DNA of 34,723 nucleotides from Bacteroidales bacterium UBA6192. Lineage in GTDB: Bacteria; Bacteroidota; Bacteroidia; Bacteroidales; F082. The translations under genes were made by a program, and so were the position numbers. The stretch lies in NCBI GenBank assembly GCA_002422725.1, contig DITE01000076.1, positions 1 through 34,723 of the forward strand, written 5' to 3'. This document shows positions 6,590 to 14,669 of this stretch, in pieces (the stretch's first letter is position 1; every line of letters starts with the position of its first letter). The notes under the pieces were generated by a model. That model was not told the origin of the DNA. It worked only from the letters and a program-made list of their open reading frames with translations, and made no database searches.

Positions 6590-8506
6590 ATGAAACCTGT
6601 TTATAAACTTTTCTTTGTTCTGATCATTCCCGTCGCATTGATACTATATGCCAACAGCAGCGGTAGTCCCGGAGGAAAATCCGGCAGTCCGGGCGACGGC
6701 AATTCAACTTGTACCGAATGTCATGGGGGAACGGCAACACCACAGTCAGGCTGGATTACCTCAAACATACCTGTGGAGGGTTACACTCCGGGACAAACTT
6801 ATCAGATAACAGCGACCGGCACTTTCAGCGGCGTGGTCAAATTTGGATTTGAACTCACTGCTGAAACCAGCACAGGGGTCAAAACCGGCACTTTTATCAT
6901 TACAGATGCTGTCAGGACCAAGCTGGTCAATGCCAATAAAGCTGTTACACACACAACAGCCGGAAACGTGCCTACAGGAAACACATGCAGCTGGTCGATG
7001 AACTGGACAGCACCGGCAACAAGCGTCGGACAGGTGCGGTTCTACGCAGCCTTCAATGCTGCGAACGGTAATGGAAATAATACAGGAGACGTAATCCACA
7101 CCAGTACATTGTTTGTCAATGCTGTTGCTCCTGCTGCATTGCTCAGCGTGGTACCCAATTCAGCCAATCAGGGTAGTAATCCGGTGTTGACCATTACCGG
7201 ACAGAATACAAGCTGGGTTGGTACCAATCCCGATGTCAGGTTGCGCAAGGTGGGTGCCCCATCCAACATCATCAATGCCAATTCAGTAACTGTTAACAGC
7301 AATACACAGTTGCTTGCCAACTTTAGTATTCCTGATGATGCAACGGCGGGTTTGTGGGATTTGCTGGTCGATGATCTCACCCTGGCTTCTTCCTTCACCG
7401 TAATCGAAGTTATTCCTGCATTGGTTTCAGTAAACCCCGATTTTGCTGAGCAAGGAAGCAATGAATTGTTAACCATCACAGGCGAAAATACCGCATGGTC
7501 GGGAACAAACCCAGCTGTGAGCCTGCGCAATGTTGCCACACCTTCTGAGGTGATTCAGGCGACTTCAGTGACTGTAAATACGAATACGCAGTTGCAGGCA
7601 AACTTCAGCATACCTCAGGATGCCAGTGCCGGAATCTGGGATGTGGTGGTAGATGATCTGGTGCTGGGAGCTTCTTTCTCGGTGATAGCTGTGGTTCCCG
7701 AGCTTATTTCAGTTACTCCAAACAATGCTGATCAGGGAAGCAGTGCTGAACTTTCCATCACTGGTCAGAACACGCAATGGTCGGGCACTTCACCTGATGT
7801 TCGACTGCGCAAAACCGGCAGTCCTTCTGACATCATCGAAGCCGGCAATGTATTGGTGATCAATGACTCCATGCTTGAGGCTGATTTTAGTTTTGCCCTT
7901 TCAGCAACCCCCGGAACCTATGATTTACTGGTAGATGACCTTGTGCTTGCTTCAGCCTTTACAGTCAATCAGCTGATACCTTCATTGGTGTCGGTAGTGC
8001 CGAATATAGCCGGACAGGGCGAATTGGTGGAATTGACCATAACTTCAATGAATACGTTTTGGTTCGGAAGCACTCCATCGGTGTCTATGACTTTTTCAGG
8101 AAGTCTCCCGACAACAATCGAAGCAAGCTCGGTGAGTGTTGTCAGCAATACCAGCCTGTTGGCAGTATTCAATATTCCTGCTGATGCCACTGTTGGCCTA
8201 TGGGATATCAATGTGGATGATCTTGTACTGCCGGAAAGCTTTACCATCACGCTTGTTGAAAGTGTGTTGTCCTGGTCTGCTGATCAGTTGCGTTTGTCGC
8301 CGAATCCTGCTACTAATGTTGTCAGGATTACTGTTAACGAATCTGCAAATGTAAAGTTTCGCAGTCTCAATGGTCAGGTTGTTCTGGAAAGTCAGGTTAC
8401 ATCCGGAACGTCTGTTATCCCCGTTGCACAGCTAAATAAAGGGATATATCTGGTTGAAGTAAACGGACAAATTAATCGACGCATCATCAAACTTGTGATT
8501 AATTGA
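6590..8506 (+). CDS. T9SS-exported protein: CxxCH-containing choice-of-anchor V domain plus four TIG-like repeats
   Basis: A predicted secreted protein of 638 residues. Residues 1-21 form a signal peptide. A Gly/Ser-rich stretch leads to CTECH at 41-45, a cytochrome c-type haem motif. This opens a domain to about residue 178 that resembles the Reelin-like choice-of-anchor V domain of Bacteroidota. Four similar Ig-fold (IPT/TIG-like) repeats of about 93 residues follow, starting near 181, 275, 369 and 463. Each has a pattern like VxPNxAxQGSxxxLTITGQNT and ends xxxWDLLVDDLVLxxSFTV. From about 564 on is a type A T9SS sorting domain (LRLSPNPATN to RRIIKLVIN). The protein is expected outside the cell or on its surface. 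Haem binding and electron transfer are possible but unproven. A strong terminator follows. Confidence 0.85.
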   Translation: MKPVYKLFFVLIIPVALILYANSSGSPGGKSGSPGDGNSTCTECHGGTATPQSGWITSNIPVEGYTPGQTYQITATGTFSGVVKFGFELTAETSTGVKTGTFIITDAVRTKLVNANKAVTHTTAGNVPTGNTCSWSMNWTAPATSVGQVRFYAAFNAANGNGNNTGDVIHTSTLFVNAVAPAALLSVVPNSANQGSNPVLTITGQNTSWVGTNPDVRLRKVGAPSNIINANSVTVNSNTQLLANFSIPDDATAGLWDLLVDDLTLASSFTVIEVIPALVSVNPDFAEQGSNELLTITGENTAWSGTNPAVSLRNVATPSEVIQATSVTVNTNTQLQANFSIPQDASAGIWDVVVDDLVLGASFSVIAVVPELISVTPNNADQGSSAELSITGQNTQWSGTSPDVRLRKTGSPSDIIEAGNVLVINDSMLEADFSFALSATPGTYDLLVDDLVLASAFTVNQLIPSLVSVVPNIAGQGELVELTITSMNTFWFGSTPSVSMTFSGSLPTTIEASSVSVVSNTSLLAVFNIPADATVGLWDINVDDLVLPESFTITLVESVLSWSADQLRLSPNPATNVVRITVNESANVKFRSLNGQVVLESQVTSGTSVIPVAQLNKGIYLVEVNGQINRRIIKLVIN

Positions 8507-8525
8507 TGCTGTTTGTAACATTTTT

Positions 8526-8565
8526 AAACCGGTTTTGGTAAGTTTGCCAAAACCGGTTTTTATTT
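8526..8565 (+). terminator. Strong rho-independent terminator
   Basis: A 13-bp perfect stem (8526-8538 with 8547-8559; AAACCGGTTTTGG and its complement) with an 8-nt loop, followed by a T-rich run. It ends the 6590-8506 transcript. Confidence 0.9.
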
Positions 8566-8613
8566 TTCAATTGTTTGTATTACTTTTAGGCCTTAAAACA
8601 AACACCCGCACAT

Positions 8614-8967
8614 ATGGAACACCTATGTTTATCCTGTGGCGAAAAGCTCGTTGGCCGGTCAGACAAAAAATTCTGCAACGATTCGTGCCGCAACAATCAC
8701 CACCATCAACAAAACAGTGGACAGATTAATTTCATGCGGAATATTAACAATATTCTGAGAAAAAACAGGGCTATACTGGCTTCGTTGAATCCAGAAGGCA
8801 AAGGCAAAACCAAAAAATCAACACTCGAGAAGCAGGGGTTCAGTTTCAAGTATTTCACCCATACTTACACTACAAAAGATGGAAGGGTCTATTATTTTGT
8901 GTACGAATATGGTTATGTGCAACTTGAGTGGGATTATTTTGCCCTGGTGCAAAACACCGATATTTGA
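8614..8967 (+). CDS. Small zinc-ribbon protein, conserved in Bacteroidota
   Basis: A 117-residue cytosolic protein. A CxxC...CxxxC zinc-binding set (Cys5, Cys8, Cys21, Cys25) sits within the first 26 residues, followed by RNN and a His-rich stretch. The basic middle part (RNINNILRKNRAIL, then EGKGKTKKS) and an aromatic C-terminal part (FKYFTHTYTTKDGRVYYFVY) follow. The pattern matches a family of conserved hypothetical proteins in Bacteroidota whose role is not known to me. Basic residues next to a zinc ribbon would suit nucleic-acid binding, but that is inference. The start chosen is the ATG just before the first Cys pair. A longer overlapping frame at 8535 begins inside the terminator and was not used. 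Confidence 0.8.
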   Translation: MEHLCLSCGEKLVGRSDKKFCNDSCRNNHHHQQNSGQINFMRNINNILRKNRAILASLNPEGKGKTKKSTLEKQGFSFKYFTHTYTTKDGRVYYFVYEYGYVQLEWDYFALVQNTDI

Positions 8968-9024
8968 GTTTCAAATAGAAGCATAACGATATATTGTTGT
9001 TAAGCTGTTTTCGGCAAAATCATT

Positions 9025-9789
9025 TCAATCCATAAGAATTTCCAGGCCATCGTATGCCATATGGACCGAAGGAGGCAGTTCTGCTTCTATATCTGCATGT
9101 TTGCCCATCATGTGGCTGATATGCGTCAGATAGGCCACCTTTGGTTTCAACTTGCCGATCACATCTATTGCTTGTTCCAGGTTGAAATGCGACACATGGG
9201 GTTGTTTGCGCAATGCATTGATTACAATCACATCGGAGCCTTTCATCAACTCCATGGTTTTTTCGGGAATCATATTTGCATCGGTCACATAGCTGAAATT
9301 GCCAAAACGAAATCCATAAACCTTCATCCTCATGTGAAAGACTTCAAGTGGAATGATGTGCATATTCCCGATCTTAAACAATGTTTCGGGCAGTGTAATC
9401 ATGTTAAATTCCGGTACTCCCGGGTAGGGATTTTCGTGAAAAGCATAGGAAAACTCCTGCCGTATGGCGAGTTGATCCCTTTCTGTGGCATAAATATCCA
9501 TCGGTTTGTTAAACAGATAGTTGAACGACCTGATGTCGTCAAGGCCGGCGATATGGTCTTTGTGGCAATGTGTAATCAGGATAGCATCGAGTTGCATTAC
9601 CTTTTGACGCAGCATTTGCTGTCGGAAATCAGGACCTGCATCAATCACAATTCGTGTTCCTTCCGATTCGACCATAACGGAAGACCTGAGCCTTTTGTCC
9701 ATGGTGTCATGTGATTCACACACTGCGCAATTGCATGCAATCACAGGCACTCCTTGCGAGGTACCGCTACCAAGTATCGTGATTTTCAA
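9025..9789 (-). CDS. MBL-fold metallo-hydrolase, PhnP-like
   Basis: A 254-residue cytosolic metallo-beta-lactamase-fold hydrolase. The metal motif HxHxDH is at residues 74-79 (THCHKDH), with further His ligands in HVSHFN and THISHMMGKH. Cys19, Cys21 and Cys24 near the N-terminus (CNCAVC) match the structural zinc site of PhnP, a cyclic-phosphate phosphodiesterase. No phn genes are nearby, so a C-P lyase role is not supported, and the substrate is probably a small phosphodiester or unknown. In Bacteroidota this family is usually annotated simply as an MBL-fold hydrolase. The gene diverges from the 10033 gene, with its own -7 box. Confidence 0.85.
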   Translation of the reverse strand: MKITILGSGTSQGVPVIACNCAVCESHDTMDKRLRSSVMVESEGTRIVIDAGPDFRQQMLRQKVMQLDAILITHCHKDHIAGLDDIRSFNYLFNKPMDIYATERDQLAIRQEFSYAFHENPYPGVPEFNMITLPETLFKIGNMHIIPLEVFHMRMKVYGFRFGNFSYVTDANMIPEKTMELMKGSDVIVINALRKQPHVSHFNLEQAIDVIGKLKPKVAYLTHISHMMGKHADIEAELPPSVHMAYDGLEILMD

Positions 9790-9824
9790 GGATGCAGGTT
9801 TTTTTTATACTGTGTATTATTTTC

Positions 9825-9832
9825 CAAAAGTA
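9825..9832 (-). promoter_or_regulatory. Bacteroidota -7 box (TACTTTTG) for the MBL hydrolase gene
   Basis: TACTTTTG on the minus strand lies 35 nt upstream of the ATG at 9789. It is an exact TAnnTTTG match. Confidence 0.55.
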
Positions 9833-9985
9833 AGTATTCGTCAGCAATTAGTCATCACGACCCGAAAGAGTGTGATAAAAATTGACGTGAATAAATGTAA
9901 GCTTAACACAATCAACACCCTGTAAATGTTTTCGTAAAATCGCTAAAACTATGAACAGATTAGGATATCTCCTGCAATTTTTCGC

Positions 9986-9993
9986 TAATTTTG
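9986..9993 (+). promoter_or_regulatory. Bacteroidota -7 box (TAATTTTG) for the 10033-13773 gene run
   Basis: TAATTTTG ends 39 nt before the ATG at 10033. It overlaps a possible TTG start at 9991, which would therefore lie upstream of the transcript. This argues for 10033 as the true start. Confidence 0.6.
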
Positions 9994-10032
9994 CGTCACC
10001 CAATATGCCACGACTTTATTCCGATTTTGTTT

Positions 10033-10572
10033 ATGAAAAAATACCTGATAAGCTGGCAAATCAAGAGAAAGCAGGCTGTAAAGCACCTGCCTGTGATAAC
10101 AACGATTGAGGGTGCTGATCATGTTTGTTTGCTTGTGGTTGTTGACAGCTCTGCGAAAGTTGAATGGCTGAAACAAATAAGTCTTCAGTTTATTCGCTTA
10201 AATCCAAAATTTCGACTGATTGTTTTTGTGAAAGGTAAAAAAATTGAAATCCCTGAGCTGGTCTCCAATCTAATCGTTGTGAGGCCTAATGATTTTAATT
10301 TCTTCGGGTTTTTAAGAGCCGACATTCTAAAAAAACTGGAATCGAAGTGTGATTTGCTTCTAAACCTTGACCGAAGCGGAAATATTTTTTTACATTACCT
10401 CACCACCCTGATTCCTGCAGGATTTCTGATCAGGACGACCGGAAACAACGAATCAGGTTTAGCGGATTTTTATGACCTTACACTCAATACACCCAATATG
10501 GATGATGCCAACATCCTTGTAAAAGAATTGGCTGGTTACCTGAGATCATTAAATGGAATTGAAAATGCATAA
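10033..10572 (+). CDS. Conserved Bacteroidota protein, DUF6913-like
   Basis: A 179-residue protein without signal peptide or membrane segment, starting MKKYLISWQIKRKQAVKHLP. It has an alternating alpha/beta pattern (VCLLVVVDSS, FRLIVFVKGK, NLIVVRPNDFNFFGF, CDLLLNLDRSGN), suggesting a Rossmann-like fold. It resembles the family labelled DUF6913, often found just before dapA in Bacteroidota; the family name is from memory. The function is unknown. The start at 10033 was chosen because the longer frame starts inside the -7 box. The end overlaps the dapA start by 20 bp, so the two are probably translationally coupled. Confidence 0.75.
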   Translation: MKKYLISWQIKRKQAVKHLPVITTIEGADHVCLLVVVDSSAKVEWLKQISLQFIRLNPKFRLIVFVKGKKIEIPELVSNLIVVRPNDFNFFGFLRADILKKLESKCDLLLNLDRSGNIFLHYLTTLIPAGFLIRTTGNNESGLADFYDLTLNTPNMDDANILVKELAGYLRSLNGIENA

Positions 10573-11449
10573 ACAAATAATTGGAACCGGAGTTGCACTG
10601 ATAACTCCATTTAACAACGATTTTTCTGTTGATTATTCATCTCTGGAGAAAATTGTGGATTTTGTAGTCAGCCAAGGTGTTGATTTTCTGGTAGCACTCG
10701 GAACAACTTCAGAGTCAGCCACCCTCAGTACAGAGGAAAAAGTAAAGGTAGTAGATACCATTTTGAAAATCAATAATAACCGGATTCCTGTAGTGTTGGG
10801 AATGGGAGGAAACGATACCCGATGCCTGATTAATCAAATAAATAAGCAGGATTTTGCCGGGATTTCTGCCATTCTTTCTGTGACGCCATACTACAACAAA
10901 CCGCAACAAGATGGATTACTGGCACATTTTCGCGCTGTTGCCGATGCAAGTCCTGTGCCGATGATACTCTACAATGTTCCCGGACGAACCAGCGTGAACA
11001 TGAAAGCAGAAACCTGTCTGAAACTGGCACATCATCCCAACATACTTTCGGTAAAAGAGGCTTCCGGTGATATGGGTCAGGTAATGCAAATTATTGCGTC
11101 GAAGCCAGACAAGTTTGAGCTGCTTTCGGGCGACGATGCCCTCACCTTGCCCATGTTGGCGGTTGGAGCCAAAGGAGTGATTTCTGTAGTCGCCAATGCA
11201 TTTCCCGACTTATTCAGCAATATGGTCAGGTTTCAACTTGCCGGAGACAATGCCAGTGCATTGCCCATTCATTACAAACTTCTCCGAATGATTGATCTTT
11301 TGTTTGTTGATGGCAATCCTGCCGGAATCAAAAGTGTGCTGCATCAGTTCGGCTTATGCAGCAACATATTGCGGCTTCCATTGGTGCCGGTGAATCCAAC
11401 TGTTGCTGAGCAAATTAAAAATGAAATGTTATCCATTGGGGTCTTATAA
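10553..11449 (+). CDS. dapA: 4-hydroxy-tetrahydrodipicolinate synthase
   Basis: DapA condenses pyruvate with aspartate semialdehyde, the first committed step to diaminopimelate and lysine, in the cytosol. Its 298 residues are normal. Motifs include GTTSES (50-55), the YYNKP tyrosine pair (113-114), YNVPGRT with catalytic Tyr140 and Arg146, and the Schiff-base lysine Lys168 in SVKEASGD. The gene overlaps the upstream DUF6913-like gene; an alternative ATG at 10565 would shorten it by 4 residues. Its stop codon shares a base with the next start (TAATG). This places the enzyme in a three-gene run with an unrelated secreted peptidase. Confidence 0.96.
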   Translation: MELKMHKQIIGTGVALITPFNNDFSVDYSSLEKIVDFVVSQGVDFLVALGTTSESATLSTEEKVKVVDTILKINNNRIPVVLGMGGNDTRCLINQINKQDFAGISAILSVTPYYNKPQQDGLLAHFRAVADASPVPMILYNVPGRTSVNMKAETCLKLAHHPNILSVKEASGDMGQVMQIIASKPDKFELLSGDDALTLPMLAVGAKGVISVVANAFPDLFSNMVRFQLAGDNASALPIHYKLLRMIDLLFVDGNPAGIKSVLHQFGLCSNILRLPLVPVNPTVAEQIKNEMLSIGVL

Positions 11450-13773
11450 TGTTTACACTTATGAAAAATTTACTGAGTTTATTCCTGCTCTTTGCTTTCA
11501 TTCCAACATATTCGCAGCAAGCTTATCAGGTAGACAGCATTTTTAAATTGCGACCGGAAGTTTATTTTTCCCTGGATATTGATGATATAAAAGCCCTGCC
11601 GGAACTGGATCGGATGATGTATATCGATGACATACAGTCAGATGTTATTTATGCTTATGCTAACCGTTCACAGTTTTTGGCATTGATCGCTCAGGGCTGG
11701 CAACCCAGACTGCTTGCGCCACCTTCGATGACAGGTGATCTGCCGCTGATGAAAGATTATGAACAGATACGCGAAACCAATGAATGGAACTTTTATCCTA
11801 CTTATGACGCATATCTGTCGATGATGCAGGCATTTGAAGATGATTACCCGGATTTGTGTACGATTTATACAATTGGAATCTTGAGCAGCGGCAGAAAGAT
11901 ACTTGCCGCACGTATTAACACAGATATGGATGCCGGAGGGAAACCCGAGTTTCTTTACACAGCCCCTATACATGGTGACGAATTGGTAGGCTATATCTTA
12001 AATCTCAGACTGATTGACTATTTGCTGTCGAATTATGGCATCGACCCACGTGTGACCAATCTGGTGGACAATGTGGACATATGGATTAATCCGCTTGCCA
12101 ACCCGAATGGAACCTATGCAGGTGGAAACCAAACTGTTTGGGGAGCAACGCGTGGCAACTCCAATGGAATTGATCTAAACCGGAATTACCCGGATCCGGA
12201 AGACGGAACCAATCCTGACGGAAACTCCCACCAGCCGGAAACAGTTGCCTTCATGGATTTTGCCGGGAGCCGAAATTTCGTGATGAGTGCTAACCACCAT
12301 AGCGGTGCCGAAGTAATCAACTACCCCTGGGACACCTGGTCGAGGTTGCATGCCGACAATGACTGGTGGGTTCAGGTTTCGCGCGAGTATGCCGACACCG
12401 CACAGTTTTTCAGCGCACCTGGCTACCTGACCGATCTGGATAATGGAATTACCAATGGATATGCCTGGTACACAATTAGTGGTGGTCGTCAGGATTATAT
12501 GAATTATTTCCATCATTGCCGTGAAGTAACCTCCGAGTTGTCAAATGTTAAGATGTTGCCGGCAACTTCACTTCCAGCTTTCTGGGAGTATAACTATCGT
12601 TCACTTCTCAATTATATGGAGCAAAGCCTTTTCGGAATCAGGGGGGTGGTAACCGATTCGGTTACTGGTGAAGCAGTACGGGCAAAAATTGAGGTGATGG
12701 GACACGATTTTGACTTTTCCCATATTTATTCGGCTTTGCCGGCTGGAAATTATCACAGGCTCATCAAATCAGGAGTTTACAATCTCTTCGTTACGGCCGA
12801 CGGGTATGAAGCAAAAATTATTCCATCGGTGCAGGTGTTCGATCGCCAGACCACCATACGCGATGTTCAACTCGTCCCGGTTTCCATTGCGGCCAATTTT
12901 GAAGCCAGTACAACCCGCCCGGCCAAAGGGCAGTGGGTTAATTTTACCGATCTTTCATATGGCGAAGATATTACTTCATGGGAATGGACATTCGAAGGAG
13001 GGATACCGGCAACTTCAGATTTACAAAATCCGGCCGGAGTGATATTTCCGGCTGCAGGAAATTACGATGTCTCCCTTAAAGTAACCAATCAGGAAGGAGA
13101 AGAAAGTTTTATTGTGCGCGAAGATTACCTCACAGTGATCTCCGCCTATCTTATGCAGAATGCTGTTTTTCAAACCTGTAGTGGTTCATTCTTCGACTCG
13201 GGCAACGATCTTGGCGACTACCAGAACAATGAGGATTTTACAGCCATTTTCTACCCGGGCGAAGCTGAAAAAGTAATCAAAATCACTTTCAACATATTCA
13301 ACCTCGAGGCAAATGCAAATTGCGATTACGACTGGTTGAAAGTTTACAACGGTTCGTCTACTGATGCTCCGCTACTTGGAACCTGGTGCGGAACAAACTC
13401 GCCCGGAATCATTACCGCAACCAATGATGAAGGGGCACTTACAGTTCGTTTTCATTCCGATGAATCGGAACGCAGGCAGGGATGGTATGCAACAATTGGT
13501 TGCACAACAGCTGTTGGAATAACAGAGCATGCTTCGGAAAAAATCAGGCTGAGCCCAAACCCCTTTCGCGGAAATGAGCTTTACGTGCAGTCGAATGATG
13601 TCATCATCCGGACTGAGTTAATCGACCTGAACGGGAAAGTGATTGCTGAGGAAAATGGTTGTCATGAGCATGCTATGGTTGTCAGGACAGGGCAACTGCT
13701 ACCGGGTGTTTACTGTGTGAGGGTTACCTCTGAACAGGGCATTTACGTGAAAAAGATAATCAGGCTCAATTAA
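11449..13773 (+). CDS. Secreted M14 zinc carboxypeptidase with PKD, CUB and T9SS sorting domains
   Basis: A 774-residue secreted metallo-carboxypeptidase. A signal peptide covers about residues 1-23 (an ATG at 11461 is an alternative start). The M14 domain carries the zinc ligands His175 and Glu178 (HGDE) and His284 (NHHSGAEVINYPW), substrate-binding Asn244-Arg245 (DLNRNYP) and catalytic Glu363 (TSELS), so it looks active. Then come a carboxypeptidase-regulatory-like beta domain (about 397-475), a PKD domain (about 480-560, with ITSWEWTFEGG), a CUB domain (about 570-680, with CDYDWLKVYNG) and a type A T9SS sorting domain (from about 695, LSPNPFRGN). It probably trims peptides outside the cell. 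The start overlaps the dapA stop. The 3' end overlaps the convergent membrane-protein gene by 8 bp. Confidence 0.93.
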   Translation: MFTLMKNLLSLFLLFAFIPTYSQQAYQVDSIFKLRPEVYFSLDIDDIKALPELDRMMYIDDIQSDVIYAYANRSQFLALIAQGWQPRLLAPPSMTGDLPLMKDYEQIRETNEWNFYPTYDAYLSMMQAFEDDYPDLCTIYTIGILSSGRKILAARINTDMDAGGKPEFLYTAPIHGDELVGYILNLRLIDYLLSNYGIDPRVTNLVDNVDIWINPLANPNGTYAGGNQTVWGATRGNSNGIDLNRNYPDPEDGTNPDGNSHQPETVAFMDFAGSRNFVMSANHHSGAEVINYPWDTWSRLHADNDWWVQVSREYADTAQFFSAPGYLTDLDNGITNGYAWYTISGGRQDYMNYFHHCREVTSELSNVKMLPATSLPAFWEYNYRSLLNYMEQSLFGIRGVVTDSVTGEAVRAKIEVMGHDFDFSHIYSALPAGNYHRLIKSGVYNLFVTADGYEAKIIPSVQVFDRQTTIRDVQLVPVSIAANFEASTTRPAKGQWVNFTDLSYGEDITSWEWTFEGGIPATSDLQNPAGVIFPAAGNYDVSLKVTNQEGEESFIVREDYLTVISAYLMQNAVFQTCSGSFFDSGNDLGDYQNNEDFTAIFYPGEAEKVIKITFNIFNLEANANCDYDWLKVYNGSSTDAPLLGTWCGTNSPGIITATNDEGALTVRFHSDESERRQGWYATIGCTTAVGITEHASEKIRLSPNPFRGNELYVQSNDVIIRTELIDLNGKVIAEENGCHEHAMVVRTGQLLPGVYCVRVTSEQGIYVKKIIRLN

Positions 13774-14590
13774 AAATGAGAATGGGCTTAAACAGAACAG
13801 CCCTTGTAATCATAAAGATGGCCACAGTTACAATAATGAGTCCTGTCATAGGTCTTATTTTTCGATCGTCGTCTTCCTCGAAAAGTAAATCCTGGGTAAA
13901 CTGAGACCTGAGGAAGAAAATACCCACCATGGCCCCCATAATGATCCATCCGTATTTCTCGTGGAACATGTTTTTTGGATAATAATAGGCATAAAGCAGT
14001 ATAGAACCAAAAACATAGGGTAACAACACCTGGGCAGTTATATAGAAAGGAGCAATACGATCCGAATACTTTTCGAAATATGTATTGGATAACAGCGATG
14101 CCAGACGCGACGAAATTAAAGCTGTGAGGAGTAATCCAAAAAATCCTATCAGCGAAATAATCATTTTCACCGTGTCGGTAAGGTACATCCAGTTAAAAAC
14201 GTGACCAATACCTTCCGTTAGCAAGTTCCCAACCATAAGCCCGCCAAAAAAATAACCTGCACTATGCATGATAAGCCAAAAAAACAACACCTTGATCGGG
14301 AAGGAATCTGACAGCAGATAAAAGAAAGCAAGTACTGAAAAAAGTCCGATAAACATGGTAAGGATATAGCCGGCACTGAAGATCAGGATAACTGAATCAT
14401 GCGACCATTCGTAAGGCTCGATATGAAAGAAATAGCTTGCATAATCAATAGAAACCGGGTAATCATACATGCCTCCTGTTAGCACAAAGGCAATCTGGTT
14501 TGTGTAAAAAATAATCAGATAAGCCAACACGAAAGATGCTGTAGAATTGGCTGTAATAATCCAAAAGTTTTTTCGTGTTAGTTTATCCAT
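13766..14590 (-). CDS. Polytopic inner-membrane protein of unknown function
   Basis: A 274-residue protein with about seven hydrophobic segments (for example ASFVLAYLIIFYTN, GYILTMFIGLFSVLAFF, MIISLIGFFGLLLTALI, LLPYVFGSILLYAYYY, GLIIVTVAIFMITRAVLF). An acidic, charged loop (FEEDDDRKIRP) lies before the last one. I do not recognise a family, and no catalytic motif stands out. It lies 79 bp downstream of the oxoamine synthase gene on the same strand and may be cotranscribed with it, as no promoter box is seen between them. The C-terminal codons overlap the M14 peptidase gene tail to tail. Confidence 0.75.
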   Translation of the reverse strand: MDKLTRKNFWIITANSTASFVLAYLIIFYTNQIAFVLTGGMYDYPVSIDYASYFFHIEPYEWSHDSVILIFSAGYILTMFIGLFSVLAFFYLLSDSFPIKVLFFWLIMHSAGYFFGGLMVGNLLTEGIGHVFNWMYLTDTVKMIISLIGFFGLLLTALISSRLASLLSNTYFEKYSDRIAPFYITAQVLLPYVFGSILLYAYYYPKNMFHEKYGWIIMGAMVGIFFLRSQFTQDLLFEEDDDRKIRPMTGLIIVTVAIFMITRAVLFKPILIFN

Positions 14591-14669
14591 TATTTTGCGC
14601 AGCGTGAGTATAAGCTGCTGTTCTCCGATAAATTTGAAAAGTATTAAAACACTTTAGTTGTTAACTTTT

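Noticed and set aside
8535..8729. Frame of 64 codons starting in the terminator
   Set aside because: It starts inside the strong hairpin and overlaps the zinc-ribbon gene in another frame.
9061..9714. Plus-strand open frame of 217 codons
   Set aside because: Antisense to the MBL hydrolase gene, which shows intact HxHxDH and Cys motifs; the plus-frame protein has no recognisable pattern.
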